From the NCBI GenBank assembly GCA_025352145.1, contig JANXTY010000048.1, positions 16,305 to 80,304 on the forward strand: 64,000 nucleotides of DNA, written 5' to 3'. This DNA comes from Oxalobacteraceae bacterium (GTDB lineage: Bacteria; Pseudomonadota; Gammaproteobacteria; Burkholderiales; Burkholderiaceae_D). The position numbers were made by a program, and so were the translations under genes. How positions within the stretch are numbered: the stretch's first letter is position 1; each line of letters begins with the position of its first letter. The notes beneath the pieces were generated by a model that was given only the letters and a program-made list of their open reading frames with translations, searched no databases and was not told the DNA's origin. Of the stretch, positions 1-8,679 are shown piece after piece.

Positions 1-35
1 TTGCGAATGTGCTCGAAGAATTGGCGGGGGGGTGA
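1..35 (+). CDS. murG: 3' end of murG (partial)
   Basis: The frame starting at base 3 reads A-N-V-L-E-E-L-A-G-G and stops with TGA at 33-35. This resembles the C-terminus of MurG, the glycosyltransferase that makes lipid II, which normally precedes murC in this cluster. Only ten codons lie in the window, so the call rests mainly on gene order. A 123-bp gap separates it from murC. Confidence 0.5.
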   Translation, partial: ANVLEELAGG

Positions 36-158
36 GATGGTTTGGGGTACTGATTCCTTCTGTCGATGCACGCAGAAGCAGGGAGAAGAAGTAACACCGC
101 ACACTGAAATCGCTCACTCAATGGTGACGGAAAATAGGGAATATGCACTGAACATATT

Positions 159-1562
159 ATGAAACATAAAGTTAAAAATATTCACTTTGTCGGTATAGGC
201 GGCAGCGGTATGAGTGGCATCGCGGAGGTGCTGGTCAATCTCGGCTATAAGGTGTCGGGATCCGATCTGGGCAGCAACGCAGCAACGCAGCGTCTTGCAG
301 ATCTTGGTGTGTGCGTGACGTTAGGGCACGATGCAGAGAACGTAATCGGAGCGGATGCCATTGTGACTTCCACCGCAGTAAAGCTGGACAACCCAGAAGT
401 CATTGCTGCGCGCGCCAAACATATTCCCATCGTCCCGCGTGCAACCATGCTGGCCGAATTAATGCGTTTGAAGCGGGGCATCGCGATTGCCGGCACGCAT
501 GGAAAAACGACCACCACCAGTTTAGTGGCCAGTGTATTGGCCGAGGGCGGGTTTGATCCTACCTTCGTGATTGGCGGTCGTTTGAACAGTGTGGGTGCTA
601 ACGCAAAACTGGGAGCAGGCGATTTTATCGTGGCCGAAGCTGACGAGTCCGATGCCTCTTTTCTTAACCTGTTTCCCGTGATCGAAGTCATCACTAATAT
701 CGACGCAGACCATATGGAAACATACGGTCACGATTTCGCGCGTTTGAAACAAGCCTTCATCGAATTCACGCAGCGTTTGCCGTTTTATGGTCGTGCGGTA
801 TTGTGCCTGGACGATAAAAACGTGCGTGAAATCATGCCTTTTATCTCCAAGCCGATCACGACTTACGGCTTTCATGAAGATGCCGATGTACGCGCCATCG
901 ATGCCAAAGCCGTCGGCGGTCATATGCACTTCACCGTTATGCAAGAAGGCTATGCGCCGATGGCGGTGAGCTTGAATCAGCCCGGCATGCACAACGTCCA
1001 GAATGCCTGCGCAGCAATTGCGATTGCACGCGAAATTGGCGTGGCTGACAGCGCTACTCAAAAAGCACTCTCCGAATTTAATGGTGTGGGTCGCCGCTTT
1101 ACGCGCTATGGCGAAATAAATCTTTTGCAGTTAGACGGTACCCCCCGTGGCACGTTCGCGCTGGTCGATGACTACGGGCATCATCCGGTTGAGATGGAGG
1201 CAACATTGTCTGCAGCACGGGGCGCTTATCCAGATCGTCGGCTGCTTCTCGTATTCCAGCCGCATCGTTATACCCGCACGCGCGATTTGTTCGAAGATTT
1301 CGTCAAAGTGTTATCGACTACCGATGCCTTGGTTTTGGCTGAGGTTTACGCGGCGGGAGAGCCTGCCATCGTTGCAGCCGATGGGCGTGCATTAGCGCGT
1401 GCAGTACGGGTCGCAGGACGCGTGGAGCCTGTCTTTGTCGAAGAAATAGGCGACATGCCGCGAGCCGTTCTGAGTGTGGTGAAAGATGGCGATGTCGTCA
1501 TTACGATGGGTGCCGGATCGATCAGCGGCGTTCCGCTTAAGTTGGTACAAAGTGGATCATGA
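159..1562 (+). CDS. murC: UDP-N-acetylmuramate--L-alanine ligase MurC
   Basis: A cytoplasmic Mur ligase of 467 residues that adds L-alanine to UDP-MurNAc with ATP, the first peptide step of peptidoglycan synthesis. The N-terminal nucleotide-binding motif [10 protein letters not shown] lies at about residues 11-20 and the P-loop GTHGKTTTT at 112-120. The acidic stretch VAEADESD follows, then the C-terminal domain motif DDYGHHPVE. Length is normal for the family. The chosen ATG gives the typical N-terminus, although no strong ribosome site is seen directly before it. The stop overlaps an ATGA and ddl follows within a few bases, so the two genes are probably translated from one message of the division/cell-wall cluster. 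Confidence 0.97.
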   Translation: MKHKVKNIHFVGIGGSGMSGIAEVLVNLGYKVSGSDLGSNAATQRLADLGVCVTLGHDAENVIGADAIVTSTAVKLDNPEVIAARAKHIPIVPRATMLAELMRLKRGIAIAGTHGKTTTTSLVASVLAEGGFDPTFVIGGRLNSVGANAKLGAGDFIVAEADESDASFLNLFPVIEVITNIDADHMETYGHDFARLKQAFIEFTQRLPFYGRAVLCLDDKNVREIMPFISKPITTYGFHEDADVRAIDAKAVGGHMHFTVMQEGYAPMAVSLNQPGMHNVQNACAAIAIAREIGVADSATQKALSEFNGVGRRFTRYGEINLLQLDGTPRGTFALVDDYGHHPVEMEATLSAARGAYPDRRLLLVFQPHRYTRTRDLFEDFVKVLSTTDALVLAEVYAAGEPAIVAADGRALARAVRVAGRVEPVFVEEIGDMPRAVLSVVKDGDVVITMGAGSISGVPLKLVQSGS

Positions 1563-1565
1563 GTA

Positions 1566-2555
1566 GTGAGTAGTGAGAACAGGGTGACGGATATGGCCGC
1601 TGATATGCGTAAAAAATGGGGGAAAGTGGGCGTCTTGTTCGGCGGACGTTCGGCCGAGCGCGAGATTTCACTGATGTCTGGTGCGGGGGTATTAAAAGCC
1701 CTGCAAAGCAAAGGAATCGATGCGCACGCCTTCGATCCGGCGGAGCGTGATCTGGCGCAATTGGCAGGAGAGAAATTTGATCGTGTTTTCATCGCTTTGC
1801 ATGGACGCTACGGCGAAGACGGCACTATGCAGGGTGCATTAGAACAACTCGGCATTCCTTATACCGGCAGCGGCGTGATGGCTGCGGCTATTGCGATGGA
1901 TAAGGTGTACACCAAGTTGATCTGGTTGATGCACGACCTGCCGACGCCAAAATATGCACTGATCGGCGCGAGCACCGTATTGGTCGATGTGTCCCAAAAG
2001 TTGGGCTTGCCTCTCATTGTCAAGCCGCCGCACGAAGGATCATCTATCGGCATCACCAAAGTGAGTGCATCGGCTGAGCTGAGAAATGCCGTGGACATCG
2101 CCGCACAGTTTGATGATGCGGTGCTTGCGGAGGAGTTCATCCAGGGCCGCGAATTTACGGTGGCAGTGTTGGGTCAAGGCGAGTCGGCACGTGCCCTGTC
2201 TATCGTCGAAATTATTGCGCCATCCGGCAATTACGATTACCAGCATAAATATTTTACCGACGACACACAATATCTTTGTCCCGCGCCGCTGGATGAAGAC
2301 GTTGCTGCCGAGATGAAACGTATTGCGGTTGACGCTTATCGTTCATTGGGATGCGAAGGCTGGGGACGGGTGGATGTGTTGCTGCGTGCCAGCGACAACC
2401 GGCAATTTCTGTTGGAAATTAATATTTCCCCTGGCATGACCAGCCATTCGCTCGTGCCGATGGCGGCGCGTGCAGCAGGGATCAGCTATGAAGATTTGTG
2501 CGTTGAAATATTGCAATCGGCACGTTTAAAGATGGCCAAAGGCAAGGGGCAATAA
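1566..2555 (+). CDS. ddlB: D-alanine--D-alanine ligase
   Basis: An ATP-grasp ligase that joins two D-alanines for the peptidoglycan stem peptide, in the cytoplasm. Visible motifs are VGVLFGGRSAEREIS near the N-terminus, the KPPHEGSSIGI loop in the middle, and EINISPGMTSHSLVP near the C-terminus, which carries Mg2+- and substrate-binding residues. The open frame begins with GTG at 1566. An in-frame ATG at 1593, preceded by AGGGTGACGG, is an equally good or better start and would give about 320 residues. It sits 3 bp after murC and 5 bp before ftsQ, as expected in the dcw cluster. Confidence 0.95.
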   Translation: MSSENRVTDMAADMRKKWGKVGVLFGGRSAEREISLMSGAGVLKALQSKGIDAHAFDPAERDLAQLAGEKFDRVFIALHGRYGEDGTMQGALEQLGIPYTGSGVMAAAIAMDKVYTKLIWLMHDLPTPKYALIGASTVLVDVSQKLGLPLIVKPPHEGSSIGITKVSASAELRNAVDIAAQFDDAVLAEEFIQGREFTVAVLGQGESARALSIVEIIAPSGNYDYQHKYFTDDTQYLCPAPLDEDVAAEMKRIAVDAYRSLGCEGWGRVDVLLRASDNRQFLLEINISPGMTSHSLVPMAARAAGISYEDLCVEILQSARLKMAKGKGQ

Positions 2556-2560
2556 GCGCG

Positions 2561-3385
2561 ATGTGGCAGGACATCAAAATGTTGAATGGGATGGCGAATA
2601 TCTTGTTGGCTTTGTTCGTTGCTTGTTTGTTGGTTGCGTTTGGATGGTGGTTGTCCCAACGTCCGATGTTTACGCTCAAGCTGATTCGCGTTGAGGGTGT
2701 GGAAAAAATGGAACTGCGTCATGTCAATGTCTTGACGGTAAGGGGTAGCGCGATTCCGCGGATTCGCGGAAATTTCCTGACCACTAATCTGGATGCAGTA
2801 CGGCTTGCATTTGAATCCGTACCCTGGGTGCGGAAAGCAAGTGTACGGCGAGAATGGCCGAACAAGTTGATTGTGACCATTGAAGAGCATCAAGCGGTGG
2901 GTACCTGGGGCGATGATGGTCGTTTGCTTTCGGCGAAGGGTGATGTATTTACGGCGAACATGGCAGAGGCGGAAGAAGATGGCGCGCTGCCAGAATTTTT
3001 CGGACCGGATGGGAGTGAAAAAGAGGTGATTGAGCGATTCCTACAAATGCGTCAATGGTTGAGCGCAATCAATCTTGCTCCTGAGTCGGTTCAGTTATCG
3101 CGTCGTTACGCATGGACGGTCAAGCTCAATAACGGCATGAGCGTGGAGTTGGGCCGCGAGCAAGACAGCGGGACCTTAAAAAGCAGGGTCGATCGCTTGA
3201 TTGAAATCTACCCGCAATTGGTAGCGCGTTTACAGGATCGAATCGAGAGTGTGGATATGCGGTATCCGAATGGAATGGCATTGAGGGTAAATGGGTTGGC
3301 TTTTGGCTCGATAGTCAAAGAACAATCAGCAAAGAATAATCAACAAAACATAGTCAATAAAAGTAATCAAAAACCAGCGGGATAA
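2561..3385 (+). CDS. ftsQ: Cell division protein FtsQ
   Basis: A bitopic inner-membrane protein of the divisome (FtsQLB), here 274 residues. A short cytoplasmic N-terminus is followed by one membrane segment at about residues 12-30. Next comes the POTRA domain starting at FTLKLIRVEGVEKM, and then the periplasmic beta domain with the WPNKLIVTIEEHQAVGTW stretch typical of the family. The C-terminal tail is polar and Asn/Gln/Lys-rich. It lies between ddl and ftsA with gaps of 5 bp and 1 bp, so co-translation is likely. Confidence 0.95.
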   Translation: MWQDIKMLNGMANILLALFVACLLVAFGWWLSQRPMFTLKLIRVEGVEKMELRHVNVLTVRGSAIPRIRGNFLTTNLDAVRLAFESVPWVRKASVRREWPNKLIVTIEEHQAVGTWGDDGRLLSAKGDVFTANMAEAEEDGALPEFFGPDGSEKEVIERFLQMRQWLSAINLAPESVQLSRRYAWTVKLNNGMSVELGREQDSGTLKSRVDRLIEIYPQLVARLQDRIESVDMRYPNGMALRVNGLAFGSIVKEQSAKNNQQNIVNKSNQKPAG

Positions 3386-3386
3386 T

Positions 3387-4619
3387 ATGACAAAAGATGC
3401 AAAAAACCTGATCGTTGGACTCGACATAGGCACCTCTAAAGTGGTCGCGGTAGTCGCCGAGGTCATGCACGATGGACGACACGAAGTGATTGGTCTTGGG
3501 CAGCATGAATCGAAGGGACTAAAAAAAGGCGTCGTCGTCAATATCGAGGCGACAGTGGAATCGATCCAGCGCGCTTTGGAAGAAGCCGAGCTGATGGCTG
3601 ATTGCAAAATTAAGAATGTGTATGCCGGTATTGCGGGCAGTCACATTCGTAGCTTCAATTCCAGCGGCATGGTGGCGATCAAAGATAAGGAAGTCACCGC
3701 AGCCGATGTCGCGCGCGTGATCGAGACCGCCAAGGCCGTCAATATTCCTACCGATCAGCAGCTCTTGCATACTGTGCCGCAGGAATTCATTGTTGACAAC
3801 CAGGAAGATGTGCGTGAGCCGATTGGCATGAGCGGCATCCGGCTTGAAGTCAAAGTACATATCGTCACGGGGGCGGTTTCTGCCGTACAAAATATTGTGA
3901 AGTGCGTGCGGCGCTGCGGCCTCGAAGTTTCCGATCTGATTTTGCAACCGATGGCTTCTGCCGATGCGGTGTTGACGCAGGATGAAAAAGAATTGGGTGT
4001 GGTGTTGATCGATATTGGCGGCGGCACCACCGATGTGGCGGTGTTTACGGAAGGTGCGATTCGCCATACTGCGGTGATCCCCATTGCTGGGGACCAAATC
4101 ACCAACGACATTGCGATGGCGTTGCGCACGCCGACTTCCGAGGCGGAAGAAATTAAATTGCGCTACGGCGTTGCCAAACAGGTTTTGGCCGACCCGGGCG
4201 AAACGCTTGAAGTCCCTGGTTTGGGTGATCGAGGCCCGCGCATTCTATCGCGCCAGGCGTTAGCTGCGGTGATTGAGCCGCGAGTGGAAGAGTTGTTTGC
4301 GCTGGTGCACCAAGTCGTGCGCGAATCGGGATATGAAGAGGTGTTATCGAGCGGTATCGTACTCACGGGTGGTTCGGCGATGATGCCCGGCATGATTGAA
4401 CTGGCGGAGGACATTTTCCTCAAGCCGGCGCGTTTGGGAACGCCAGATTATCGCGGGCAACTGGCCGATGTGGTGCGCAGTCCGCGCTATTCGACTGTTC
4501 TTGGTTTGTTGCTGGAAGCGAAAAAACAATATTTGCGTGGCCACATGATCACGCGTCAGGAAGGATCGTTGCAAGCAGTGTGGCAACGCATGAAGGAATT
4601 ATTTTTAGGTACTTTTTAG
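3387..4619 (+). CDS. ftsA: Cell division protein FtsA
   Basis: An actin-fold ATPase of 410 residues that tethers FtsZ to the inner membrane. Visible features are the N-terminal phosphate motif GLDIGTSKV, the second phosphate motif VLIDIGGGTTDVAVF, the adenosine motif GIVLTGGSAMMPG, and a C-terminal amphipathic end (VWQRMKELF) that fits the membrane-targeting helix. It begins one base after the ftsQ stop. A 319-bp non-coding leader separates it from ftsZ, which suggests that ftsZ has its own control. Confidence 0.97.
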   Translation: MTKDAKNLIVGLDIGTSKVVAVVAEVMHDGRHEVIGLGQHESKGLKKGVVVNIEATVESIQRALEEAELMADCKIKNVYAGIAGSHIRSFNSSGMVAIKDKEVTAADVARVIETAKAVNIPTDQQLLHTVPQEFIVDNQEDVREPIGMSGIRLEVKVHIVTGAVSAVQNIVKCVRRCGLEVSDLILQPMASADAVLTQDEKELGVVLIDIGGGTTDVAVFTEGAIRHTAVIPIAGDQITNDIAMALRTPTSEAEEIKLRYGVAKQVLADPGETLEVPGLGDRGPRILSRQALAAVIEPRVEELFALVHQVVRESGYEEVLSSGIVLTGGSAMMPGMIELAEDIFLKPARLGTPDYRGQLADVVRSPRYSTVLGLLLEAKKQYLRGHMITRQEGSLQAVWQRMKELFLGTF

Positions 4620-4938
4620 CAGATGGTTGATAAAGATAATGCACGCAGAATTGATCAATTTACTCGTAGGGGAAATGGATGCGCATTGGCATTTGTCAAG
4701 CTGTTCCGGTTTCGGTGCGCGAGGTGCGCCGTAAGGTATTTCGTTCATCGGGTTAACGTGGCTTATGGTGTGAATTATGTTGTGGATTGTGTGGTGATGT
4801 AGTGCGGTAGTGATAGTTTTTTATAAGTAAATCGTTTTTTATTTTTTTTGAATTAACCGCAGTTTTCAACCGCTAGGCATCTCATCGCGCGAGGCTTAGC
4901 GTCTGAAAACCGCATTTGATATCTGATAGGAGTTCATC
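4620..4938 (+). other. ftsA-ftsZ intergenic leader
   Basis: No convincing gene is present in these 319 bases. The right half is AT-rich with two T-runs (about 4818-4850). It then holds a long imperfect inverted repeat (4859-4913) and the ftsZ ribosome site ATAGGAG just before the start. The AT-rich part is the likeliest place for an ftsZ promoter, but no clean -35/-10 pair was identified. Confidence 0.6.
4859..4913 (+). promoter_or_regulatory. Long hairpin in ftsZ 5' leader
   Basis: Arms at 4859-4878 and 4894-4913 can pair over 20 positions with only three mismatches and one G-U pair, enclosing a 15-base loop. In RNA this would be a very stable stem ending about 15 nt before the ftsZ ribosome site. 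It is not followed by a T-run, so it is not a simple terminator. A role in translation control, mRNA stability or protein binding is inference. Confidence 0.6.
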
Positions 4939-6141
4939 ATGGAGTTTGATATGGTCGATAACGCAACCCAAGGTACCGTGATCAAAGTCGTTGGCGTCGG
5001 TGGCGCAGGTGGAAATGCAGTGCAGCATATGATTAACCGAGGTGTTTCCGGTGTTGAATTTATTGCCGCTAATACCGATGCACAGGCGCTGGCTAATTCT
5101 GACGCGCATAACATAATTCAGATCGGTGAAAGCGGTCTGGGTGCAGGTATGAAACCGGCAGTCGGACGCCAATTGGCGGAAGACTCCAGGGCCCGTATCG
5201 AAGACGCATTGCGCGGTGCGCACATGGTCTTTATCGCGGCAGGCATGGGCGGCGGCACCGGTACTGGTGCTGCACCCGTGGTGGCAGAGATCGCCAAGTC
5301 GCTGGGCGCATTGACGGTGGCTGTCGTGTCTAAGCCGTTTTCGTATGAAGGACAAAAATGCATGGATATTGCCGACGAAGGTCTGGAGGCATTATCCCAG
5401 CACGTCGATTCCTTGATCATCATCCTGAATGAAAAACTGGAAGAGATTTACGAAGACGACAGCATGATCGAGTGGCTGCAGCATGCGGACGACGTCCTCA
5501 ACAATGCAGTGGCAGGGATTGCCGAGATCATCAATGTTCCGGGCCATATCAATGTGGATTTTAACGACGTTAAAACCATTATGAGCGAGCAGGGAAAAGC
5601 CATGATGGGCACCGCTACTGCCTCTGGCGTAGATCGTGCGCGCATTGCAGCAGAACAAGCGGTCGCATCACCCTTACTCGATGGCATTGACCTGTCAGGT
5701 GCACGGGGCGTGTTGGTCAACGTCACAGCAAGCCGTGGTTTGAAAGGCAAGGAGATCAAGGAGGTCATGGCGGCAGTACGGGCTTTTGCTGCGCCGGATG
5801 CTTCGATCGCGCAAGGGATTGCGTACGATGACAAGATGGGAGACGACATCCGTGTCACGGTGGTCGCCACCGGACTGGGTCGTTCCAAGAAGGCCATGCA
5901 ATTGGTGCAGACACCGATGTTGCGTACCGGTACGAGTAATGAGCCGATGATGGCGGCATCCGGCTCAGGTACATCCTTTGGTCAAGGCTTGGGAAAAAGT
6001 GCTTCGGCGGCCACTTTCGACGCCCTTAAAACACCGTCGGTATGGCGTAGTCAATCCGCCTCCGATACGGTTCGGGCGATGGAGAAAAATGGAATGGAGA
6101 CCTACGATATTCCTGCATTTTTGCGCAAGCAGGCTGATTAG
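4939..6141 (+). CDS. ftsZ: Cell division GTPase FtsZ
   Basis: The tubulin-like GTPase that polymerises into the division ring, 400 residues. VVGVGGAGGNAV lies near the N-terminus and the tubulin signature GGGTGTG at about residues 104-110. The T7 loop region NVDFNDVKTIM follows. The C-terminus has a variable linker and the conserved tail YDIPAFLRKQAD that binds FtsA and ZipA. The start is supported by AGGAG six bases upstream. The 55-nt hairpin in the leader is the main oddity. Confidence 0.98.
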   Translation: MEFDMVDNATQGTVIKVVGVGGAGGNAVQHMINRGVSGVEFIAANTDAQALANSDAHNIIQIGESGLGAGMKPAVGRQLAEDSRARIEDALRGAHMVFIAAGMGGGTGTGAAPVVAEIAKSLGALTVAVVSKPFSYEGQKCMDIADEGLEALSQHVDSLIIILNEKLEEIYEDDSMIEWLQHADDVLNNAVAGIAEIINVPGHINVDFNDVKTIMSEQGKAMMGTATASGVDRARIAAEQAVASPLLDGIDLSGARGVLVNVTASRGLKGKEIKEVMAAVRAFAAPDASIAQGIAYDDKMGDDIRVTVVATGLGRSKKAMQLVQTPMLRTGTSNEPMMAASGSGTSFGQGLGKSASAATFDALKTPSVWRSQSASDTVRAMEKNGMETYDIPAFLRKQAD

Positions 6142-6150
6142 GTCGGGTTT

Positions 6151-6187
6151 TCCGGGAGGTTCCCGGATGTGGCTGAATTATTTTTTT
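6151..6187 (+). terminator. Possible ftsZ terminator
   Basis: A perfect 7-bp stem (TCCGGGA and TCCCGGA, loop GGT) lies 10 bp after the ftsZ stop. The T-run begins only about 10 bases after the stem, so this is weaker than a classic intrinsic terminator. Confidence 0.35.
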
Positions 6188-6306
6188 GATCGTCGGCAAG
6201 AAAAAAAAGATTCAGGCATACTGCGGTTTGCGCGCCGTGTTGGAAGCGAAATAGTGGGCTTTCAGCGCGGCGTTTTCACTACCGAAAACTCTATAAGGAC
6301 ACCATC

Positions 6307-6813
6307 ATGACCATAAAAATCGGCGACAAATTGCCAGAAGGAACGCTTTCAGAATTCATCGAGTCTGCAACCGAAGGCTGTGCGCTTGGCCCGAATACGT
6401 TTAATGTCAGCGATTTGACCAAGGGTAAAAAAATCGCAGTTTTTGGTTTGCCCGGCGCGTATACCCCGACCTGTTCGGCACAGCACGTTCCCGGTTATGT
6501 GGCGCACGCTGCTAGGTTCAAGGCGAAGGGTGTCGATGAAATCTGGTGTATCTCGGTCAACGACGCATTCGTGATGGGGGCATGGGGCCGCGACCAGAAG
6601 GCGACGGGCGTGGTACGTATGATGGCTGATGGCAACGCCGCCTTTAGCAAGGCACTTGGTCTGGATGCAGATTTCTCCAAACATGGCATGGGCACGCGTT
6701 CGCAACGTTATGCGATGCTGGTTGAAGATGGTGTGGTGAAACAGTTGAACGTCGAAGTGGGTGGCGCTTTTGAAGCCTCTAAAGCGGAAACCTTGCTAGC
6801 GCAGTTGGGATAA
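6307..6813 (+). CDS. Peroxiredoxin, Prx5/AhpC-TSA type
   Basis: A 168-residue thiol peroxidase of the redoxin/Prx5 group that reduces hydroperoxides, probably in the cytoplasm. The peroxidatic cysteine is in the motif PGAYTPTCSAQHVPGY (Cys56), and the family segments GVDEIWCISVNDAFVMGAW and ASKAETLLAQL are present. No resolving cysteine can be assigned with certainty. The gene sits between ftsZ and lpxC, a position I know from other Burkholderiales. The start has AAGGACACC upstream, and a strong terminator follows. Confidence 0.93.
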   Translation: MTIKIGDKLPEGTLSEFIESATEGCALGPNTFNVSDLTKGKKIAVFGLPGAYTPTCSAQHVPGYVAHAARFKAKGVDEIWCISVNDAFVMGAWGRDQKATGVVRMMADGNAAFSKALGLDADFSKHGMGTRSQRYAMLVEDGVVKQLNVEVGGAFEASKAETLLAQLG

Positions 6814-6829
6814 CTGTTCTTTCGGCATA

Positions 6830-6858
6830 AAAAAACAGCGCTGCGGCGCTGTTTTTTT
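6830..6858. terminator. Bidirectional intrinsic terminator
   Basis: An A-run, ACAGCGC, loop TGCG, GCGCTGT and a T-run form a textbook hairpin. It lies after the peroxiredoxin (plus strand) and after the GDSL lipoprotein gene (minus strand), so it can serve both. Confidence 0.9.
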
Positions 6859-6937
6859 ATATGTCAATGGCAGTGTTATCCAATCCATTTTTGGGAAGCT
6901 ATGCCCCAATGTTGGTTTTCGGTTTAGGCATCTACTA

Positions 6938-8353
6938 TCAGAGTACGGTTAGTTCGTCGATGTTTGCCAGATCAGCGCCGTTGGATTTGAGTTCAATCGT
7001 ATTAGTTGTGCCGCTGGTGAGCGTCGCTGGCACGTCTAAGGTATCCCATGTTGTGAATGCGCCCGTCGCGTTGAAGGTAATGTTGCTTGTCGTGCCATTG
7101 ACCACAAGTTGGCCGGTGCGTGCAGCAGTACCGCCCAGAGCGAAACGGAAGCGCAGTGTGTGACTACCGCCAGTACCGCCGCTCACATTATTGAATGCAA
7201 GAGTGCCGCCAGTGGTCGGAAAGTTGACATACCCTGAACCGTTGTAACCTGTGTTAACGCTCTCGACTACCGTCCCTGTGCCTGAAAGCGTACCTGATTC
7301 TGCTGCATATGCAGTGCTACCGCCAGAAAATGTGGCAGTGATCGTTTTGGCTGCGGCCCCCATTGTGAAGGTGGTGTTGTGCTTGGTACCCGTGATCCCG
7401 CCACTCCAGTTGACGAAGGAGTAGCCTGCATTGGGCCAAACATAAGCGGTAACGGTGATGCCAGCGGGGAAATATTCCGTGCGCGTGACCAAACCTGCGG
7501 CGGAATTGTTTGTGTTGAACGTGACTTTGTACGTGGGCGCTAGAAACGGAATCAGTTTGCTCACGTTGGCGTCACCACTCAAACTGCGAATGCCTGCAAC
7601 GAATAATTTCGATAGTTCGATGGCCCCCATTTCCTGGAAATGCACATCGTCCGAGTTTCCATTCGGGTAATTCGGCCACTGGCCCGCTACGTAGTGGTTA
7701 TACATAAAATTCGTGGAATATGTCTGTCCTACGGATTGCATGAGGGCGATGGCGCGTTGATCCAGATCGATAAGCGGCACGCCGAGTGTTCCCGCGAGTT
7801 GGCGGCTCGCGACAGGATAATCGTGGTATGCGGCGTAGACCGTGGGTGGCGTCGTGGCGTTCCACGCGTTACGCGGTTGGGTTGCAACGATGATGGGAAA
7901 AGCGCCTTTGGCTTTGGTCTCATTGACGAATAAGGTGAGGTAATCCTTGAACGTTGTAAACGGTACAGTGTGCCGTGCAGCATCGGCGGCGGCGTCATTG
8001 ATGCCGAAACCGATGGTCACATAGTCGCCCGGCTTCAGCAGACTTTTTACCGCAGCCCATTGGTTGTCGTAATAGCTTTTTGAACTCGTTCCGCCCACGC
8101 CTTTATCCACGATCGTCACCTTGCTGGAATCAAAGAAGAATGGCAGTACCTGCCCCCAGCCGGTGCGTGGATAGTAGCCCGCCGTGTAAGCTTGAACTGT
8201 CGAATCGCCGACAGTGTAAATAGTGGGAATGGCTGCTGCGCTCGTCGCCAGCAATGAGGCCTTCGTCGCGTCACTACTGTTGCCGCCGCAACCAAATAGC
8301 AATGTAAATAATGTGAGGCCAGCGAATGAAGCTATCATTTGACGTTTGTTCAA
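6938..8353 (-). CDS. SGNH/GDSL esterase lipoprotein with InlB-type repeat and CBM-like tail
   Basis: A 471-residue exported hydrolase. The signal peptide ends in LFGC with a lipid-accepting Cys22 followed by a Gly/Ser/Asn stretch. The SGNH domain resembles rhamnogalacturonan acetylesterases: GDST with Ser51, the GVGGTSSKS block, GINDA with Asn118, and DDVHF with Asp234 and His237. A module at about residues 280-345 (VTFNTNNSAAG to ITATFSGG) looks like an InlB-B/flagellin-type repeat. The C-terminal 120 residues resemble a CBM6/35-type sugar-binding beta-sandwich. It likely removes acetyl groups from a polysaccharide at the cell surface. It is inserted, on the opposite strand, in an otherwise conserved cell-envelope block, which suggests acquisition. 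Confidence 0.85.
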   Translation of the reverse strand: MNKRQMIASFAGLTLFTLLFGCGGNSSDATKASLLATSAAAIPTIYTVGDSTVQAYTAGYYPRTGWGQVLPFFFDSSKVTIVDKGVGGTSSKSYYDNQWAAVKSLLKPGDYVTIGFGINDAAADAARHTVPFTTFKDYLTLFVNETKAKGAFPIIVATQPRNAWNATTPPTVYAAYHDYPVASRQLAGTLGVPLIDLDQRAIALMQSVGQTYSTNFMYNHYVAGQWPNYPNGNSDDVHFQEMGAIELSKLFVAGIRSLSGDANVSKLIPFLAPTYKVTFNTNNSAAGLVTRTEYFPAGITVTAYVWPNAGYSFVNWSGGITGTKHNTTFTMGAAAKTITATFSGGSTAYAAESGTLSGTGTVVESVNTGYNGSGYVNFPTTGGTLAFNNVSGGTGGSHTLRFRFALGGTAARTGQLVVNGTTSNITFNATGAFTTWDTLDVPATLTSGTTNTIELKSNGADLANIDELTVL

Positions 8354-8679
8354 TTTTTTCTCCGAAATATGTTTTCTTATGCGTCAAGGCTGCACTGAGC
8401 CATGCCATACGCATGGTACATAACAGCCATTCGCAATTAGAATAATATGTGTACTCGGAGGAAAATAATCATTTTTATGAGCGATTCAGAGGGTTTAATG
8501 GAGGCTGTTCACTGAAGAGAAAATTGAGGATTTACGCAAAATCGTCTCAGCGCGTTACGCAATAGTCCAACGATGTGCTGATACTACTGCCGACCAAGCT
8601 TATTCAAACTGCAAGCGCTACGCGCTGCGAATATCAGTTAGGTATGTTGTTGATGATCTTGCCAGCTTATAATCTCTCC
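8354..8679. other. Intergenic region between esterase and lpxC
   Basis: This 326-bp divergent gap holds the promoters for the leftward esterase and rightward lpxC. A 25-nt segment at 8527-8551 (AGGATTTACG...) recurs imperfectly at 14414-14438. CCATGC/GCATGG forms a small inverted repeat near 8403. No gene is evident; the open frame that runs through its right end is an upstream extension of lpxC. Confidence 0.5.
8647..8673 (+). promoter_or_regulatory. Candidate lpxC promoter giving a leaderless mRNA
   Basis: A perfect -10 hexamer TATAAT lies at 8668-8673, with a weak -35 (TTGTTG at 8647, 15-bp spacer, or the overlapping hexamer with 17 bp). The ATG of lpxC begins seven bases after the -10, where transcription would be expected to start, and no Shine-Dalgarno sequence precedes it. 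Confidence 0.45.
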
